Origin: Pseudoxanthomonas dokdonensis
Lineage (GTDB): Bacteria > Pseudomonadota > Gammaproteobacteria > Xanthomonadales > Xanthomonadaceae
DNA length: 64,000 nucleotides
NCBI RefSeq assembly: GCF_001431405.1
Contig: NZ_LDJL01000009.1
Location: 1 to 64,000, forward strand
Direction: 5' to 3'
Shown here: piece by piece, positions 56,489 through 64,000 of the stretch
Position numbering within the stretch: position 1 is the stretch's first letter
How the letters are laid out: each line of letters begins with the position of its first letter
Notes under the pieces: generated by a model
What the model saw: the letters and a program-made list of their open reading frames with translations, nothing else
Database searches by the model: none
Told to the model about the DNA's origin: nothing
Program-made: the position numbers and the translations under genes

Positions 56489-57424
56489 TCAGTCGACCTG
56501 GATATCGGCCAGTTTCTGCAGTGCCTCGGCATATTTGGCGCGGGTGCGCTCGATGACCTCGGCGGGCAGGCGCGGACCGGGCGCGGTCTTGTTCCAGTCC
56601 AGCGTCTCCAGGTAGTCGCGCACGAACTGCTTGTCGTAGCTCGGCGGGCTGCTGCCGACCTGGTACAGATCGGCGGGCCAGTAGCGCGACGAGTCCGGGG
56701 TCAGCATTTCATCCATCACGTACAGGCGGCCGTCGGCGTCGGTACCGAATTCGAACTTGGTATCGGCCAGCAGGATGCCACGCTCGGCAGCGTAGTCGGC
56801 GGCGTAGTGGTAGATGCGCAGGGTGGCATCGCGCACGCGTTCGGCCAGTTCGGCGCCAACCGTCTTGACCATCGCATCGAAGTCGATGTTCTCGTCATGA
56901 TCACCGACCGCGGCCTTGGTCGAGGGGGTGAAGATCGGCTCGGCCAGCTTTTCCGCCTGGCGCAGGCCGTCGGGCAGGGCGATGCCGCTGACCTTGCCGG
57001 TGCGCTGGTAATCCTTCCAGCCGCTGCCAATCAGGTAGCCGCGGGCAATCGCTTCGACCGGCACCGGCTTGAGTTTCCTGGTGACCACCGCGCGCTTGGC
57101 ATACAGGGTGGGGTCGACACCGTCCGGCAGCACGCTGGCGACGTCGATGCCGGTCAGATGATTGGGCATCAGGTGCGCGGTCTTGGCGAACCAGAAATTG
57201 GAAATCTGGCAGAGCATTTCGCCCTTGCCGGGGATCGGGTCGGGCAGCACCACGTCAAAGGCGCTCAGGCGGTCGGTGGCGACCATCAGCAGGTAGTCGC
57301 CGTTGTGCTGGGCGGCGGTGTCGGCGGGCAGGCGTTCACGCGGGATGTCGAATACGTCGCGGACCTTGCCGCGGTGGCGCAACGGCAGGCCGGGGAGATC
57401 GGATTGAAGCAACGTCGTGGGCAC
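56489..57424 (-). CDS. purC: Phosphoribosylaminoimidazole-succinocarboxamide synthase
   Basis: This 311-residue SAICAR synthetase of purine synthesis has the ATP-binding start [31 protein letters not shown], the [15 protein letters not shown] signature and DTKFEFG, with [13 protein letters not shown] near the end. It is of the long, plant/eukaryote-like single-domain form. The GTG at 57424 is used as start, since AAGGAG lies 5 bases upstream and no ATG matches the family N-terminus. Confidence 0.93.
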   Translation of the reverse strand: MPTTLLQSDLPGLPLRHRGKVRDVFDIPRERLPADTAAQHNGDYLLMVATDRLSAFDVVLPDPIPGKGEMLCQISNFWFAKTAHLMPNHLTGIDVASVLPDGVDPTLYAKRAVVTRKLKPVPVEAIARGYLIGSGWKDYQRTGKVSGIALPDGLRQAEKLAEPIFTPSTKAAVGDHDENIDFDAMVKTVGAELAERVRDATLRIYHYAADYAAERGILLADTKFEFGTDADGRLYVMDEMLTPDSSRYWPADLYQVGSSPPSYDKQFVRDYLETLDWNKTAPGPRLPAEVIERTRAKYAEALQKLADIQVD

Positions 57425-57629
57425 AAACACTCCTTCGGGCACAGGCGCACAGGCGCCACTTGAGCAACATCGACGAAGGCCGGGCCTTCGAGCATGTCCC
57501 GATGGGGTTCGGATTCCGGCCGGGCGTGGCCGCGGCGGGACCCGGATTTCCGACCGGGCCGCGTAGTGTACGGCGATGTGGGGCCTGTGTGCCGTAAAAT
57601 GGCGCGCATTGTTGAGGAAACCGCCCCCG

Positions 57630-57959
57630 ATGAAGCGTTGGTACGGAAAATTGCTGGGTTTCGTGGCCGGATGGCTGCTGATGCGCCACCCGGTCGGCGC
57701 GCTGGTCGGGCTGTTGATTGGCCACGCCTTCGACGAGGACTGGTTCAAGCTCAGCCGTGACAACCCGTACCGGGTGTTCAACCTGACCGAGGACGCCAGC
57801 GAGGCTGAAATCGACCAGGCCTATCGCAAGCTGATTTCGCAGTACCACCCCGACCGCATGGCCGGTGCCGCCGAAGAGCTGCGCCGCCAGGCCGAACTCA
57901 AGGCCGGTGAAATCAACGCCGCCTACGACCGCATCCAGAAACTGCGCCGCAAGCGCTGA
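57630..57959 (+). CDS. Membrane-anchored J-domain protein (DjlA-like C-terminus)
   Basis: The 109-residue protein has one N-terminal helical membrane segment (about 4-30, [22 protein letters not shown]) and a J-domain (about 45-105) with the HPD motif in YHPDRM. J-domain proteins stimulate DnaK ATPase; this short form resembles the N- and C-ends of DjlA without its middle. It lies 29 bases upstream of rpe. The start is the ATG that begins the membrane segment; GAGG lies 11 bases upstream. Confidence 0.88.
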   Translation: MKRWYGKLLGFVAGWLLMRHPVGALVGLLIGHAFDEDWFKLSRDNPYRVFNLTEDASEAEIDQAYRKLISQYHPDRMAGAAEELRRQAELKAGEINAAYDRIQKLRRKR

Positions 57960-57988
57960 GCTTGTACGCGCCCCTGCCGGGAAATCCC

Positions 57989-58660
57989 ATGTCCGACTGC
58001 ATCATCGCCCCGTCCATCCTGTCCGCCAATTTCGCCAAGCTGGGCGAGGAAGTGGATAACGTCATCGCCGCCGGTGCCGACTGGGTGCATTTCGACGTGA
58101 TGGACAACCATTACGTGCCCAACCTCACCATCGGCCCGATGGTCTGCCAGGCCTTGCGCAAGCACGGCGTCACCGCACCGATTGATGTGCACCTGATGGT
58201 CTCGCCGGTCGACCGCATCGTCCCGGATTTCGCCGAGGCCGGTGCCAGCATCATCAGTTTCCATCCCGAGGCCAGCCAGCACGTGCACCGCACCATCCAG
58301 CTGATCAAGTCGCATGGCTGCAAGGCCGGGCTGGTGCTCAACCCGGCGACCCCGGTCGATGTGCTGGACTGGGTGCTGGACGATCTGGACATGGTGCTGC
58401 TGATGTCGGTCAATCCCGGCTTTGGCGGCCAGGCCTTCATCCCCTCGACGCTGGAAAAGCTGCGCAGGGTGCGCGAGAAAATCGACGCCAGTGGCCGTGC
58501 CATCCGGCTGGAAATCGACGGTGGGGTCAAGGCCGACAATATTGCCGACATCGCCGCCGCCGGCGCTGATACCTTCGTTGCCGGCTCGGCAATCTTCAAC
58601 GCCCCCGACTATGCCGAGGTCATCGGCCTGATGCGCAAGGCCGTGGCGGCTCGAGGCTGA
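57989..58660 (+). CDS. rpe: Ribulose-phosphate 3-epimerase
   Basis: This 223-residue TIM-barrel enzyme interconverts ribulose-5-P and xylulose-5-P. Motifs are APSILSADFA-type start ([12 protein letters not shown]), [27 protein letters not shown] with the catalytic Asp region, and EIDGGV plus GSAIF. A TTG start nine codons upstream was rejected because the family begins at [12 protein letters not shown]. Confidence 0.95.
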   Translation: MSDCIIAPSILSANFAKLGEEVDNVIAAGADWVHFDVMDNHYVPNLTIGPMVCQALRKHGVTAPIDVHLMVSPVDRIVPDFAEAGASIISFHPEASQHVHRTIQLIKSHGCKAGLVLNPATPVDVLDWVLDDLDMVLLMSVNPGFGGQAFIPSTLEKLRRVREKIDASGRAIRLEIDGGVKADNIADIAAAGADTFVAGSAIFNAPDYAEVIGLMRKAVAARG

Positions 58661-58682
58661 GATCCAGCGGGACCGACAGAAA

Positions 58683-58706
58683 AACGGCGGCCGATTGGCC
58701 GCCGTT
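58683..58706 (-). terminator. 10-bp hairpin after rpe
   Basis: AACGGCGGCC-GATT-GGCCGCCGTT. On the minus strand the stem is followed by TTTCTG; on the plus strand there is no T-run, although the flanking genes are plus-strand. It may end readthrough from the opposite strand or stabilise the rpe transcript. Confidence 0.45.
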
Positions 58707-58877
58707 CGCGATATTGGAGGCTGATCCTGCCTCCGCCCGTCGTCCCTGCTATGGCCTTCCACGCTACCCCGCGATGATGACAATCGGATGACCGCAGCCG
58801 GCTGCAGTGTGAATCTTGGCGACGCGGCTTTACGGCTTGCCCCGATAGGCTGGACGTTTCCCCCGTCGGACTTGTCC

Positions 58878-59828
58878 ATGCCCAAATCTCACTGGTTTCT
58901 GATACTCAACGGCAAAGCCACCGACAACGAGCCGCTGCGCGATAGCGTGCAGGCGCTGCGCAAAGAGGGTGTCGTCCTGGATGTGCGGGTGACCTGGGAG
59001 CCGGGCGATGCCGAGCGCTACGTGCGCGAGGCGCTGGAAGCCGGTGCCGACACGGTCATTGCCGCCGGCGGGGACGGCACCATCAATGCGGTCGGCAACG
59101 CGCTGGCCCAGGACCCGCGTGGGGCCGATGACCTGCCGGCGCTGGCGGTGGTGCCGCTGGGCACGGCCAATGACTTCGCCCATGCCGCGGGCATTCCGCT
59201 GACACCGGAGCCGGCGCTGCGGATGCTGGTGGCCAGCACGCCGGTTGCGGTGGATGCATTGAAGGTCGAGGGCGACGGCGAACAGCGCTGGTGCATCAAC
59301 ATGGCCAGCGGCGGCTTCGGTACCCGCATCACCATGGAAACCAATCCCGGGCTGAAGAAGCGCCTCGGCGGCGCCGCCTATGTACTGACCGGGCTGGCCC
59401 AACTGGGCAAGATCGAATCACTGACCATCGCCGTACGCGCGGAAGGCTTCGCCTGGGAAGGCGACATCGTCGCCCTGGGCGTCGGTAATGGGCGCCAGGC
59501 CGGTGGCGGACAGCAGATGTGTCCGGATGCGCTGATCAACGACGGCCTGATGGACATCGTGCTGCTGCCGGAGCATTCCAGCGACGAACTCAGGCAGCAG
59601 AACGTCGGCCTGGGCACGCTGATCACCGAAGGCGCCAGCGGCGTGGCCGAGCGCCTGAGCGTGCGCAGCCGCAGCCAGTGGTTGCAACTGGAATCAACCG
59701 ACGCGTTCGCGCTCAACCTCGATGGCGAGCCGATCCAGGCGCGCCGGTTCCGCATCGATTGCGTGCCAAAGCGGCTGCGCATGCATCTTCCCAGCGACAG
59801 TCCGCTGTTGCAGCATTCGGGCAAATGA
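58878..59828 (+). CDS. yegS: YegS-like lipid kinase (diacylglycerol kinase catalytic family)
   Basis: This 316-residue protein carries the ATP-binding GGDGTINAVGNAL (about 57-70), LGTANDFA, and NMASGGFG. The C-terminal half shows YVLTGLAQLG, the conserved GNGRQAGGG and LNLDGEP, all as in YegS/YtlR-like kinases that phosphorylate phosphatidylglycerol or diacylglycerol. The start at 58878 was chosen because the family begins at MPKSHWFLILNGK; the longer frame upstream lacks a ribosome site. Confidence 0.93.
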   Translation: MPKSHWFLILNGKATDNEPLRDSVQALRKEGVVLDVRVTWEPGDAERYVREALEAGADTVIAAGGDGTINAVGNALAQDPRGADDLPALAVVPLGTANDFAHAAGIPLTPEPALRMLVASTPVAVDALKVEGDGEQRWCINMASGGFGTRITMETNPGLKKRLGGAAYVLTGLAQLGKIESLTIAVRAEGFAWEGDIVALGVGNGRQAGGGQQMCPDALINDGLMDIVLLPEHSSDELRQQNVGLGTLITEGASGVAERLSVRSRSQWLQLESTDAFALNLDGEPIQARRFRIDCVPKRLRMHLPSDSPLLQHSGK

Positions 59829-59845
59829 TGGGGTAAAGTAGCCCC

Positions 59846-60001
59846 GTGTTCACCTCCACGCGCCCGCTTTCCCTGACTCCTGCACGCCGCTCGTGGCGAT
59901 GGTGGCCCGTTGCCGTCGCCTGCCATGCCCCCGTGTCCATGATGTCCAGGAAGGAAAGCCCGCTTGATTTCGCACGCACAGTTCCAGCGCTACGCTGCTG
60001 A
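59846..60001 (+). promoter_or_regulatory. Candidate trp leader ORF overlapping the trpE start
   Basis: A GTG-started open frame of 51 codons begins 17 bases after the yegS stop and runs past the trpE start in another frame, ending at TGA 59999-60001. Its codons 17-20 read Trp-Arg-Trp-Trp (59894-59905), after SLTPARRS and before PVAVACHA. The Trp codons lie in the 5' arm and loop of an 8-bp hairpin (59895-59902 with 59913-59920, one G-U). A 7-base stretch GCTTTCC (59866-59872) is complementary to GGAAAGC in the trpE ribosome site (59953-59959). This suggests tryptophan-sensing control; it is not proven that the ORF is translated. Confidence 0.5.
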
Positions 60002-61454
60002 AGGTTTCAACCGCATCCCCGTTGTCCGTGAAGTGCTGTCCGATCTGGACACGCCGCTTTCGGTCTACCTGAAACTGGCCGACGGGCCGCATACCTACCT
60101 GCTGGAATCGGTCGAAGGCGGCGAGCGCTTTGGCCGCTATTCGATCATCGGCCTGCCGGCGCGGCGGGTCATCCGTTTCGATGGCCATACCCTGACCATC
60201 CGCGATGGCGACACCCTGGTGCAGACCCGCGAGGTCGCCGACCCGCTGGCCGAAATCGAAGTGCTGCGCAGTGCCTACCGGGTGCCGCAATTGGCAGGAC
60301 TGCCTGGATTCACGGGCGGGCTGGTCGGCTGGTTCGGCTTCGAATGCATCGGCTACATCGAACCCCGGCTGGCGCAGGGGCAATTGAAGGACGAACTGGG
60401 CACGCCGGACATCCTGATGATGCTGTCCGAGGAACTGGCGGTGTTCGACAACCTGAAGGGACGGCTGTACCTGATCGTGCATGCCGACCCTGGCGAGGCC
60501 GACGCCTGGGACAACGCCCAGGCACGCCTGGACCAGCTCAGCGGCAAGCTGCGCCAGCTGGGCGCCGGCTATCCGCAACCCATCACCCGCGATGTGCTCG
60601 ACGAAAGCCATTTCGTTTCCGGCTTCACCCGCGAGGGCTTCATTGCCGCGGTCGAGAAATCCAAGGAGTACATCCGCGCCGGTGACGTATTCCAGGTCGT
60701 GCTCAGCCAGCGCCTGAGCGTGCCGTTCAATGCGCGTCCGGTGGATGTCTACCGCGCGTTGCGCGCGCTCAATCCGTCGCCGTACATGTATTTCCTCGAT
60801 GTCGGTGACGTGCAGGTGGTCGGCTCGTCGCCGGAGATCCTGGTCCGGCTGGATCGCGATGCCGACGGCCAGGGCCAGGTTACCGTGCGGCCGATTGCCG
60901 GTACCCGCCCGCGCGGCGGCACCCATGACGAAGATCTGGCGCTGGAAGCCGAATTGCTGGCCGACCCCAAGGAGCGCGCCGAACACCTGATGCTGATCGA
61001 TCTGGGCCGCAATGATGCCGGCCGGGTGTCAGAGGCCGGCAGCGTGCAGGTCGGCGAACAGTTCGTGATCGAGCGCTACAGCCACGTCATGCACATCGTC
61101 AGCGAAGTCACCGGCAAGCTGTTACCGGACCTGAGCTATGCCGATGTGTTGCGGGCGACGTTCCCGGCCGGCACCGTCAGCGGCGCGCCGAAAATCCGCG
61201 CGCTGGAAGTGATCCGCGAGCTGGAGCCGATCAAGCGCAACGTCTATGCCGGCAGCATCGGATACCTGGGCTGGCATGGCGAAGCCGACACTGCCATCGC
61301 CATCCGCACCGCCGTGATCAAGGATGGCCGCCTGCACGTGCAGGCCGGCGCCGGCATCGTCTATGACTCGGACCCGGAAAAGGAATGGGACGAAACCATG
61401 AACAAGGGCAGGGCACTGTTCCGCGCGGTGGCTGAAGCGGCCAGGGGCTTGTGA
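59964..61454 (+). CDS. trpE: Anthranilate synthase component I
   Basis: The 496-residue chorismate-using enzyme makes anthranilate with TrpG. It has the N-terminal LLES-type motif ([16 protein letters not shown], which binds the feedback inhibitor tryptophan), [39 protein letters not shown] and [13 protein letters not shown] is taken as start because AGGAAGGAAAG lies a few bases before it and the product matches the family N-terminus (MISHAQFQ...NRIPV). It heads trpE-orf-trpG-trpD. Confidence 0.95.
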   Translation: MISHAQFQRYAAEGFNRIPVVREVLSDLDTPLSVYLKLADGPHTYLLESVEGGERFGRYSIIGLPARRVIRFDGHTLTIRDGDTLVQTREVADPLAEIEVLRSAYRVPQLAGLPGFTGGLVGWFGFECIGYIEPRLAQGQLKDELGTPDILMMLSEELAVFDNLKGRLYLIVHADPGEADAWDNAQARLDQLSGKLRQLGAGYPQPITRDVLDESHFVSGFTREGFIAAVEKSKEYIRAGDVFQVVLSQRLSVPFNARPVDVYRALRALNPSPYMYFLDVGDVQVVGSSPEILVRLDRDADGQGQVTVRPIAGTRPRGGTHDEDLALEAELLADPKERAEHLMLIDLGRNDAGRVSEAGSVQVGEQFVIERYSHVMHIVSEVTGKLLPDLSYADVLRATFPAGTVSGAPKIRALEVIRELEPIKRNVYAGSIGYLGWHGEADTAIAIRTAVIKDGRLHVQAGAGIVYDSDPEKEWDETMNKGRALFRAVAEAARGL

Positions 61455-61463
61455 GGTGCGCGC

Positions 61464-62237
61464 ATGAGCCTCGGCATTCTCGCCACGTTGTTCATGTATT
61501 CAGCGGTGATCACCTGGCAGGCAGCCGGGTCCACTGAGGCCGCTCCGCCTGCGGAACCGGTGATGCTGACCTTGCAAGGGGACACTCTGGTCTACCGCGG
61601 CGAGATCAACGCTGACGCCGTTGCCAGGGTGGCCGACCTGCTGGTCCAGCAGCCGGGCGTCGCCGGGCTGGCCATCGATTCACCCGGCGGCAGCATCGAT
61701 GCCGGGATGGATCTGGGCGAACTGGTACGCCAGCATGGGCTTGATGTCGAGGTGATGGGAAGCGGCTGTGCATCCTCGTGCGCGAACTACGTATTTGCCG
61801 CCGCTGATCGAAAATCCATCAAGCCAGGTGCGCTGGTCATATGGCATGGCTCCGCGATCCAGAAAGGATTTGACGACTTGGACTCCGCCCCCGGCACTTC
61901 TGTCGTGGAAGACGGGCCGGCGCAGCCCAATATCTTTCAGCGTTGGTATGCCAGGCATGTGGTGCAGAAAATGCTGCGACAGTACGTCAAGCGGATCCGC
62001 CATCGACAGGCTGATTTTTACCGTGAGCTTGGTATCGACGCACGTGTCACCGTCATTGGCCAGGACTTGGGGTGCAAGTGCAATTGGACGCTGTTGCCGG
62101 CCGATATGGCCGCCTTTGGAATAGAGCATGTCCAGGCGCCACCAGCCTACGGTATGCCAGGCTACTCAAACTCGTCGAACTGGTCGCTGATACGACTGGC
62201 CGACCACCCCGACTACCTGCAGAAGACCCGGAAGTGA
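61464..62237 (+). CDS. ClpP/crotonase-fold exported protein inserted in the trp operon
   Basis: The 257-residue protein has a signal peptide or membrane anchor (about 1-25) and a ClpP-like fold: [27 protein letters not shown], and [18 protein letters not shown] with a candidate nucleophile Ser. This resembles the predicted periplasmic proteins of COG3904. The rest has IWHGS and a two-Cys segment (LGCKCNW). It starts 9 bases after trpE with its own GAGG and ends 4 bases before trpG. Codon choice in its second half looks richer in A/T than its neighbours, which would fit later insertion. A role in tryptophan synthesis is not evident. Confidence 0.82.
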   Translation: MSLGILATLFMYSAVITWQAAGSTEAAPPAEPVMLTLQGDTLVYRGEINADAVARVADLLVQQPGVAGLAIDSPGGSIDAGMDLGELVRQHGLDVEVMGSGCASSCANYVFAAADRKSIKPGALVIWHGSAIQKGFDDLDSAPGTSVVEDGPAQPNIFQRWYARHVVQKMLRQYVKRIRHRQADFYRELGIDARVTVIGQDLGCKCNWTLLPADMAAFGIEHVQAPPAYGMPGYSNSSNWSLIRLADHPDYLQKTRK

Positions 62238-62241
62238 TTGC

Positions 62242-62820
62242 ATGCTGCTGATGCTCGACAACTACGACAGCTTCACCTACAACCTGGTCCAGTACCTGCA
62301 ATCGCTGGGCGCCGAGGTCAAGGTGGTGCGCAACGACGCGATGACCGTGGACCAGATCCAGAAACTGGCACCCGAACGCATCGTCATTTCCCCCGGCCCT
62401 TGCACACCCAATGAAGCCGGGGTGTCGATGGAGATCATCGAACGCATGGGCCAGACCACGCCGATCCTCGGCGTCTGCCTGGGCCACCAGAGCATTGGCC
62501 AGGTGTATGGCGGCAAAGTCATCCGTGCCGGTCGCATCATGCATGGCAAGACCTCGCGCATCCGCCATCGCGGCCAGGGCGTGTTCGCGCAGCTGCCGGA
62601 TCTGTACGAGGCGACCCGCTACCACTCGCTGGTGGTCGAAAAAGACTCACTGCCGGACAGCCTGGAAGTCACCGCCTGGACCGAGAACGAAGATGGCAGC
62701 TTCGAGGAAATCATGGGCCTGCGCCATCGCCAGTTTCCGGTGGAAGGCGTGCAGTTCCATCCCGAATCGATCCTGACCGAACACGGCCATGCGCTGCTGA
62801 AGAACTTCCTGCAACGCTGA
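62242..62820 (+). CDS. trpG: Anthranilate synthase component II (glutamine amidotransferase)
   Basis: The 192-residue class I glutaminase has catalytic Cys in [11 protein letters not shown], and His/Glu in [26 protein letters not shown] and [13 protein letters not shown] are the standard TrpG/PabA blocks. It supplies ammonia to TrpE. Its ATG starts 4 bases after the stop of the ClpP-fold gene. Confidence 0.96.
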   Translation: MLLMLDNYDSFTYNLVQYLQSLGAEVKVVRNDAMTVDQIQKLAPERIVISPGPCTPNEAGVSMEIIERMGQTTPILGVCLGHQSIGQVYGGKVIRAGRIMHGKTSRIRHRGQGVFAQLPDLYEATRYHSLVVEKDSLPDSLEVTAWTENEDGSFEEIMGLRHRQFPVEGVQFHPESILTEHGHALLKNFLQR

Positions 62821-62894
62821 ATCGCCTGGTCGCAATGACACGCTGATCACCGGCTTGCCCATGCACGACCCGGTCACCCCGCAAAGGAACACCC

Positions 62895-63926
62895 ATGCCG
62901 ATCACCGCCCAAGAAGCCCTGCAACGCACCATCGAACATCGCGAGATATTCCATGACGAAATGGTGCAGCTGATGCGTCAGATCATGCGTGGCGAAGTGA
63001 CCCCGATGATGACCGCGGCGATCCTGACCGGGCTGCGGGTCAAGAAGGAAACCGTTGGTGAAATTGCCGGCGCCGCCCAGGTGATGCGCGAGTTCTCGCG
63101 CACGGTGGACGTCGCCGACAAGACCCATCTGGTCGATATCGTCGGTACCGGTGGTGACGGTTCGCATACCTTCAACATTTCCACCTGTTCGATCTTCGTG
63201 GTCGCCGCGGCCGGCGGCAAAGTCGCCAAGCACGGCAATCGCAGTGTGTCGTCCAAGTCGGGCAGCGCCGACGTGCTGGAAACCCTGGGCGCGGCGATCG
63301 ACCTGGCCCCGGAACAGGTGGCGCAGAGCATCGAGCGCTGCGGCATCGGCTTCATGTTCGCGCCGGTGCATCACCCGGCGATGAAAGTGGTGGCGCCGGT
63401 GCGCCGAGAAATGGGCGTGCGCACCATCTTCAACATCCTCGGTCCGCTGACCAACCCGGCCGGCGCGCCGAACATCCTGATGGGGGTGTTCCACCCGGAT
63501 CTGGTCGGCATCCAGGCCCGCGTGCTGGAAGAGCTCGGAGCCGAGCGCGCACTGGTGGTGTGGGGACGCGATGGCATGGACGAACTTTCGCTGGGTGCCG
63601 GCACGCTGGTTGGCGAGCTGCGTGATGGCGTGGTCCGCGAGTACGAACTGCATCCGGAGGATTTCGGTATCGCCATGTCGGCCAGCCGCAACCTGAAAGT
63701 GGCCGATGCCGCCGAGTCCAAGGCCATGCTGCTGGACGTACTGGACAACAAGCCCGGGCCGGCGTTGGATATCGTGGCCTTCAACGCTGGCGCCGCGCTG
63801 TACGTGGCGGGCGTGGCCGATGACATCGCCGAAGGCATCGCGCGCGCGCGCGCGGTGCTGGCCGATGGTTCGGCCCGTGCGCAGCTGGACGCCTTCATCG
63901 CCACCACCCGTGCGCTGGCCGCCTGA
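62895..63926 (+). CDS. trpD: Anthranilate phosphoribosyltransferase
   Basis: This 343-residue class IV phosphoribosyltransferase links anthranilate to PRPP. It carries [18 protein letters not shown] (PRPP-binding GTGGD), [28 protein letters not shown] and the NPLTNP-type [15 protein letters not shown] lies 6 bases before the ATG. The next trp gene (usually trpC) is expected beyond the window. Confidence 0.96.
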   Translation: MPITAQEALQRTIEHREIFHDEMVQLMRQIMRGEVTPMMTAAILTGLRVKKETVGEIAGAAQVMREFSRTVDVADKTHLVDIVGTGGDGSHTFNISTCSIFVVAAAGGKVAKHGNRSVSSKSGSADVLETLGAAIDLAPEQVAQSIERCGIGFMFAPVHHPAMKVVAPVRREMGVRTIFNILGPLTNPAGAPNILMGVFHPDLVGIQARVLEELGAERALVVWGRDGMDELSLGAGTLVGELRDGVVREYELHPEDFGIAMSASRNLKVADAAESKAMLLDVLDNKPGPALDIVAFNAGAALYVAGVADDIAEGIARARAVLADGSARAQLDAFIATTRALAA

Positions 63927-64000
63927 ATGGACACCGCTGGCGGCGCGATGGCGGGCAGCCATCCACTGATCGCCGGCAATGACCGGCCGGCCTTCGGCGA
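63927..64000 (+). CDS. Possible partial ORF at the window edge
   Basis: An ATG directly follows the trpD stop (TGAATG) and the frame stays open to the window end, giving MDTAGGAMAGSHPL... Its start is not typical of TrpC. A second in-frame ATG lies seven codons in. It may be a separate gene or only a short open stretch before trpC. Confidence 0.3.
   Translation, partial: MDTAGGAMAGSHPLIAGNDRPAFG

Noticed and set aside
61464-62237. ClpP-fold gene as a true Clp protease subunit
   Set aside because: It has an N-terminal export signal and diverges from ClpP beyond the SPGGSI and CASSCA motifs.
62834-62849. AATGACACGCTGATCA, similar to the TonB-receptor operator, upstream of trpD
   Set aside because: It lacks one base at the centre and differs in the right half, and lies inside the trp operon; probably chance.

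Overview
The window is a chromosomal segment from a high-GC gammaproteobacterium, most likely of the Xanthomonadaceae/Lysobacteraceae (Xanthomonas, Stenotrophomonas, Pseudoxanthomonas or Lysobacter type). The pointers are two long TonB-dependent receptors of the Xanthomonas/Caulobacter subfamily, a pectin-directed carbohydrate-utilisation locus, a long TrpS with an extra C-terminal domain, a PhoP/PhoQ pair, and a 2-oxoacid dehydrogenase cluster with an SH3-like protein inside it. I cannot name the species. No insertion sequence, prophage, CRISPR array or rRNA was seen; one tRNA gene (Thr, UGU) is present.

Region 1 (about 0.05-19.5 kb) is a pectin / rhamnogalacturonan locus. It holds a PL1 pectate lyase, two divergent TonB-dependent receptors, a 1,284-residue LamG-domain exported protein with a probable (alpha/alpha)-toroid, a lipoprotein-type YeaD-like mutarotase, a CE12-type SGNH acetylesterase, a Tat-exported type-B carboxylesterase, an alpha/beta-hydrolase esterase, a GH43 enzyme and KDG kinase. 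The likely flow is extracellular cleavage and deacetylation, TonB-driven uptake of oligomers, periplasmic trimming, then phosphorylation of 2-keto-3-deoxygluconate. The two receptor genes share an identical 17-base upstream element in the same orientation relative to each gene.

Region 2 (19.5-30.9 kb) begins with an AhpD-like protein and an ECF41 sigma factor. Both have the same TGTCACG-N16-CGTC promoter, so the pair looks self-contained and autoregulated. Then come dusA, an exported protein with phoPQ, birA-coaX-SPOR, tRNA-Thr, arginase, and tandem pairs of entericidin-like lipoproteins and CsbD-like proteins separated by hairpins.

Region 3 (31-48 kb) holds trpS, a small membrane protein, an MBL hydrolase and an M28 peptidase, VOC and SDR proteins, and a tightly overlapping E1alpha-E1beta-SH3-E2 operon for a 2-oxoacid dehydrogenase complex. 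Amino-acid catabolism follows: tryptophan 2,3-dioxygenase, a POT peptide transporter, and a tyrosine module (MarR regulator, hppD, unknown gene, hmgA) with an 18-base perfect palindrome between marR and hppD.

Region 4 (48-59.8 kb) holds a CaCA cation exchanger, a complete Mrp antiporter operon (A/B fusion, C, D, E, F, G) whose genes overlap, an epimerase-like protein, an Mpo1-like membrane protein, purC, a J-domain membrane protein, rpe and a YegS-like lipid kinase.

Region 5 (59.8 kb to the end) is a tryptophan operon: trpE (TTG start), a ClpP-fold exported protein, trpG and trpD. A short ORF with a Ser-Trp-Arg-Trp-Trp run overlaps the trpE start and is a candidate regulatory leader.
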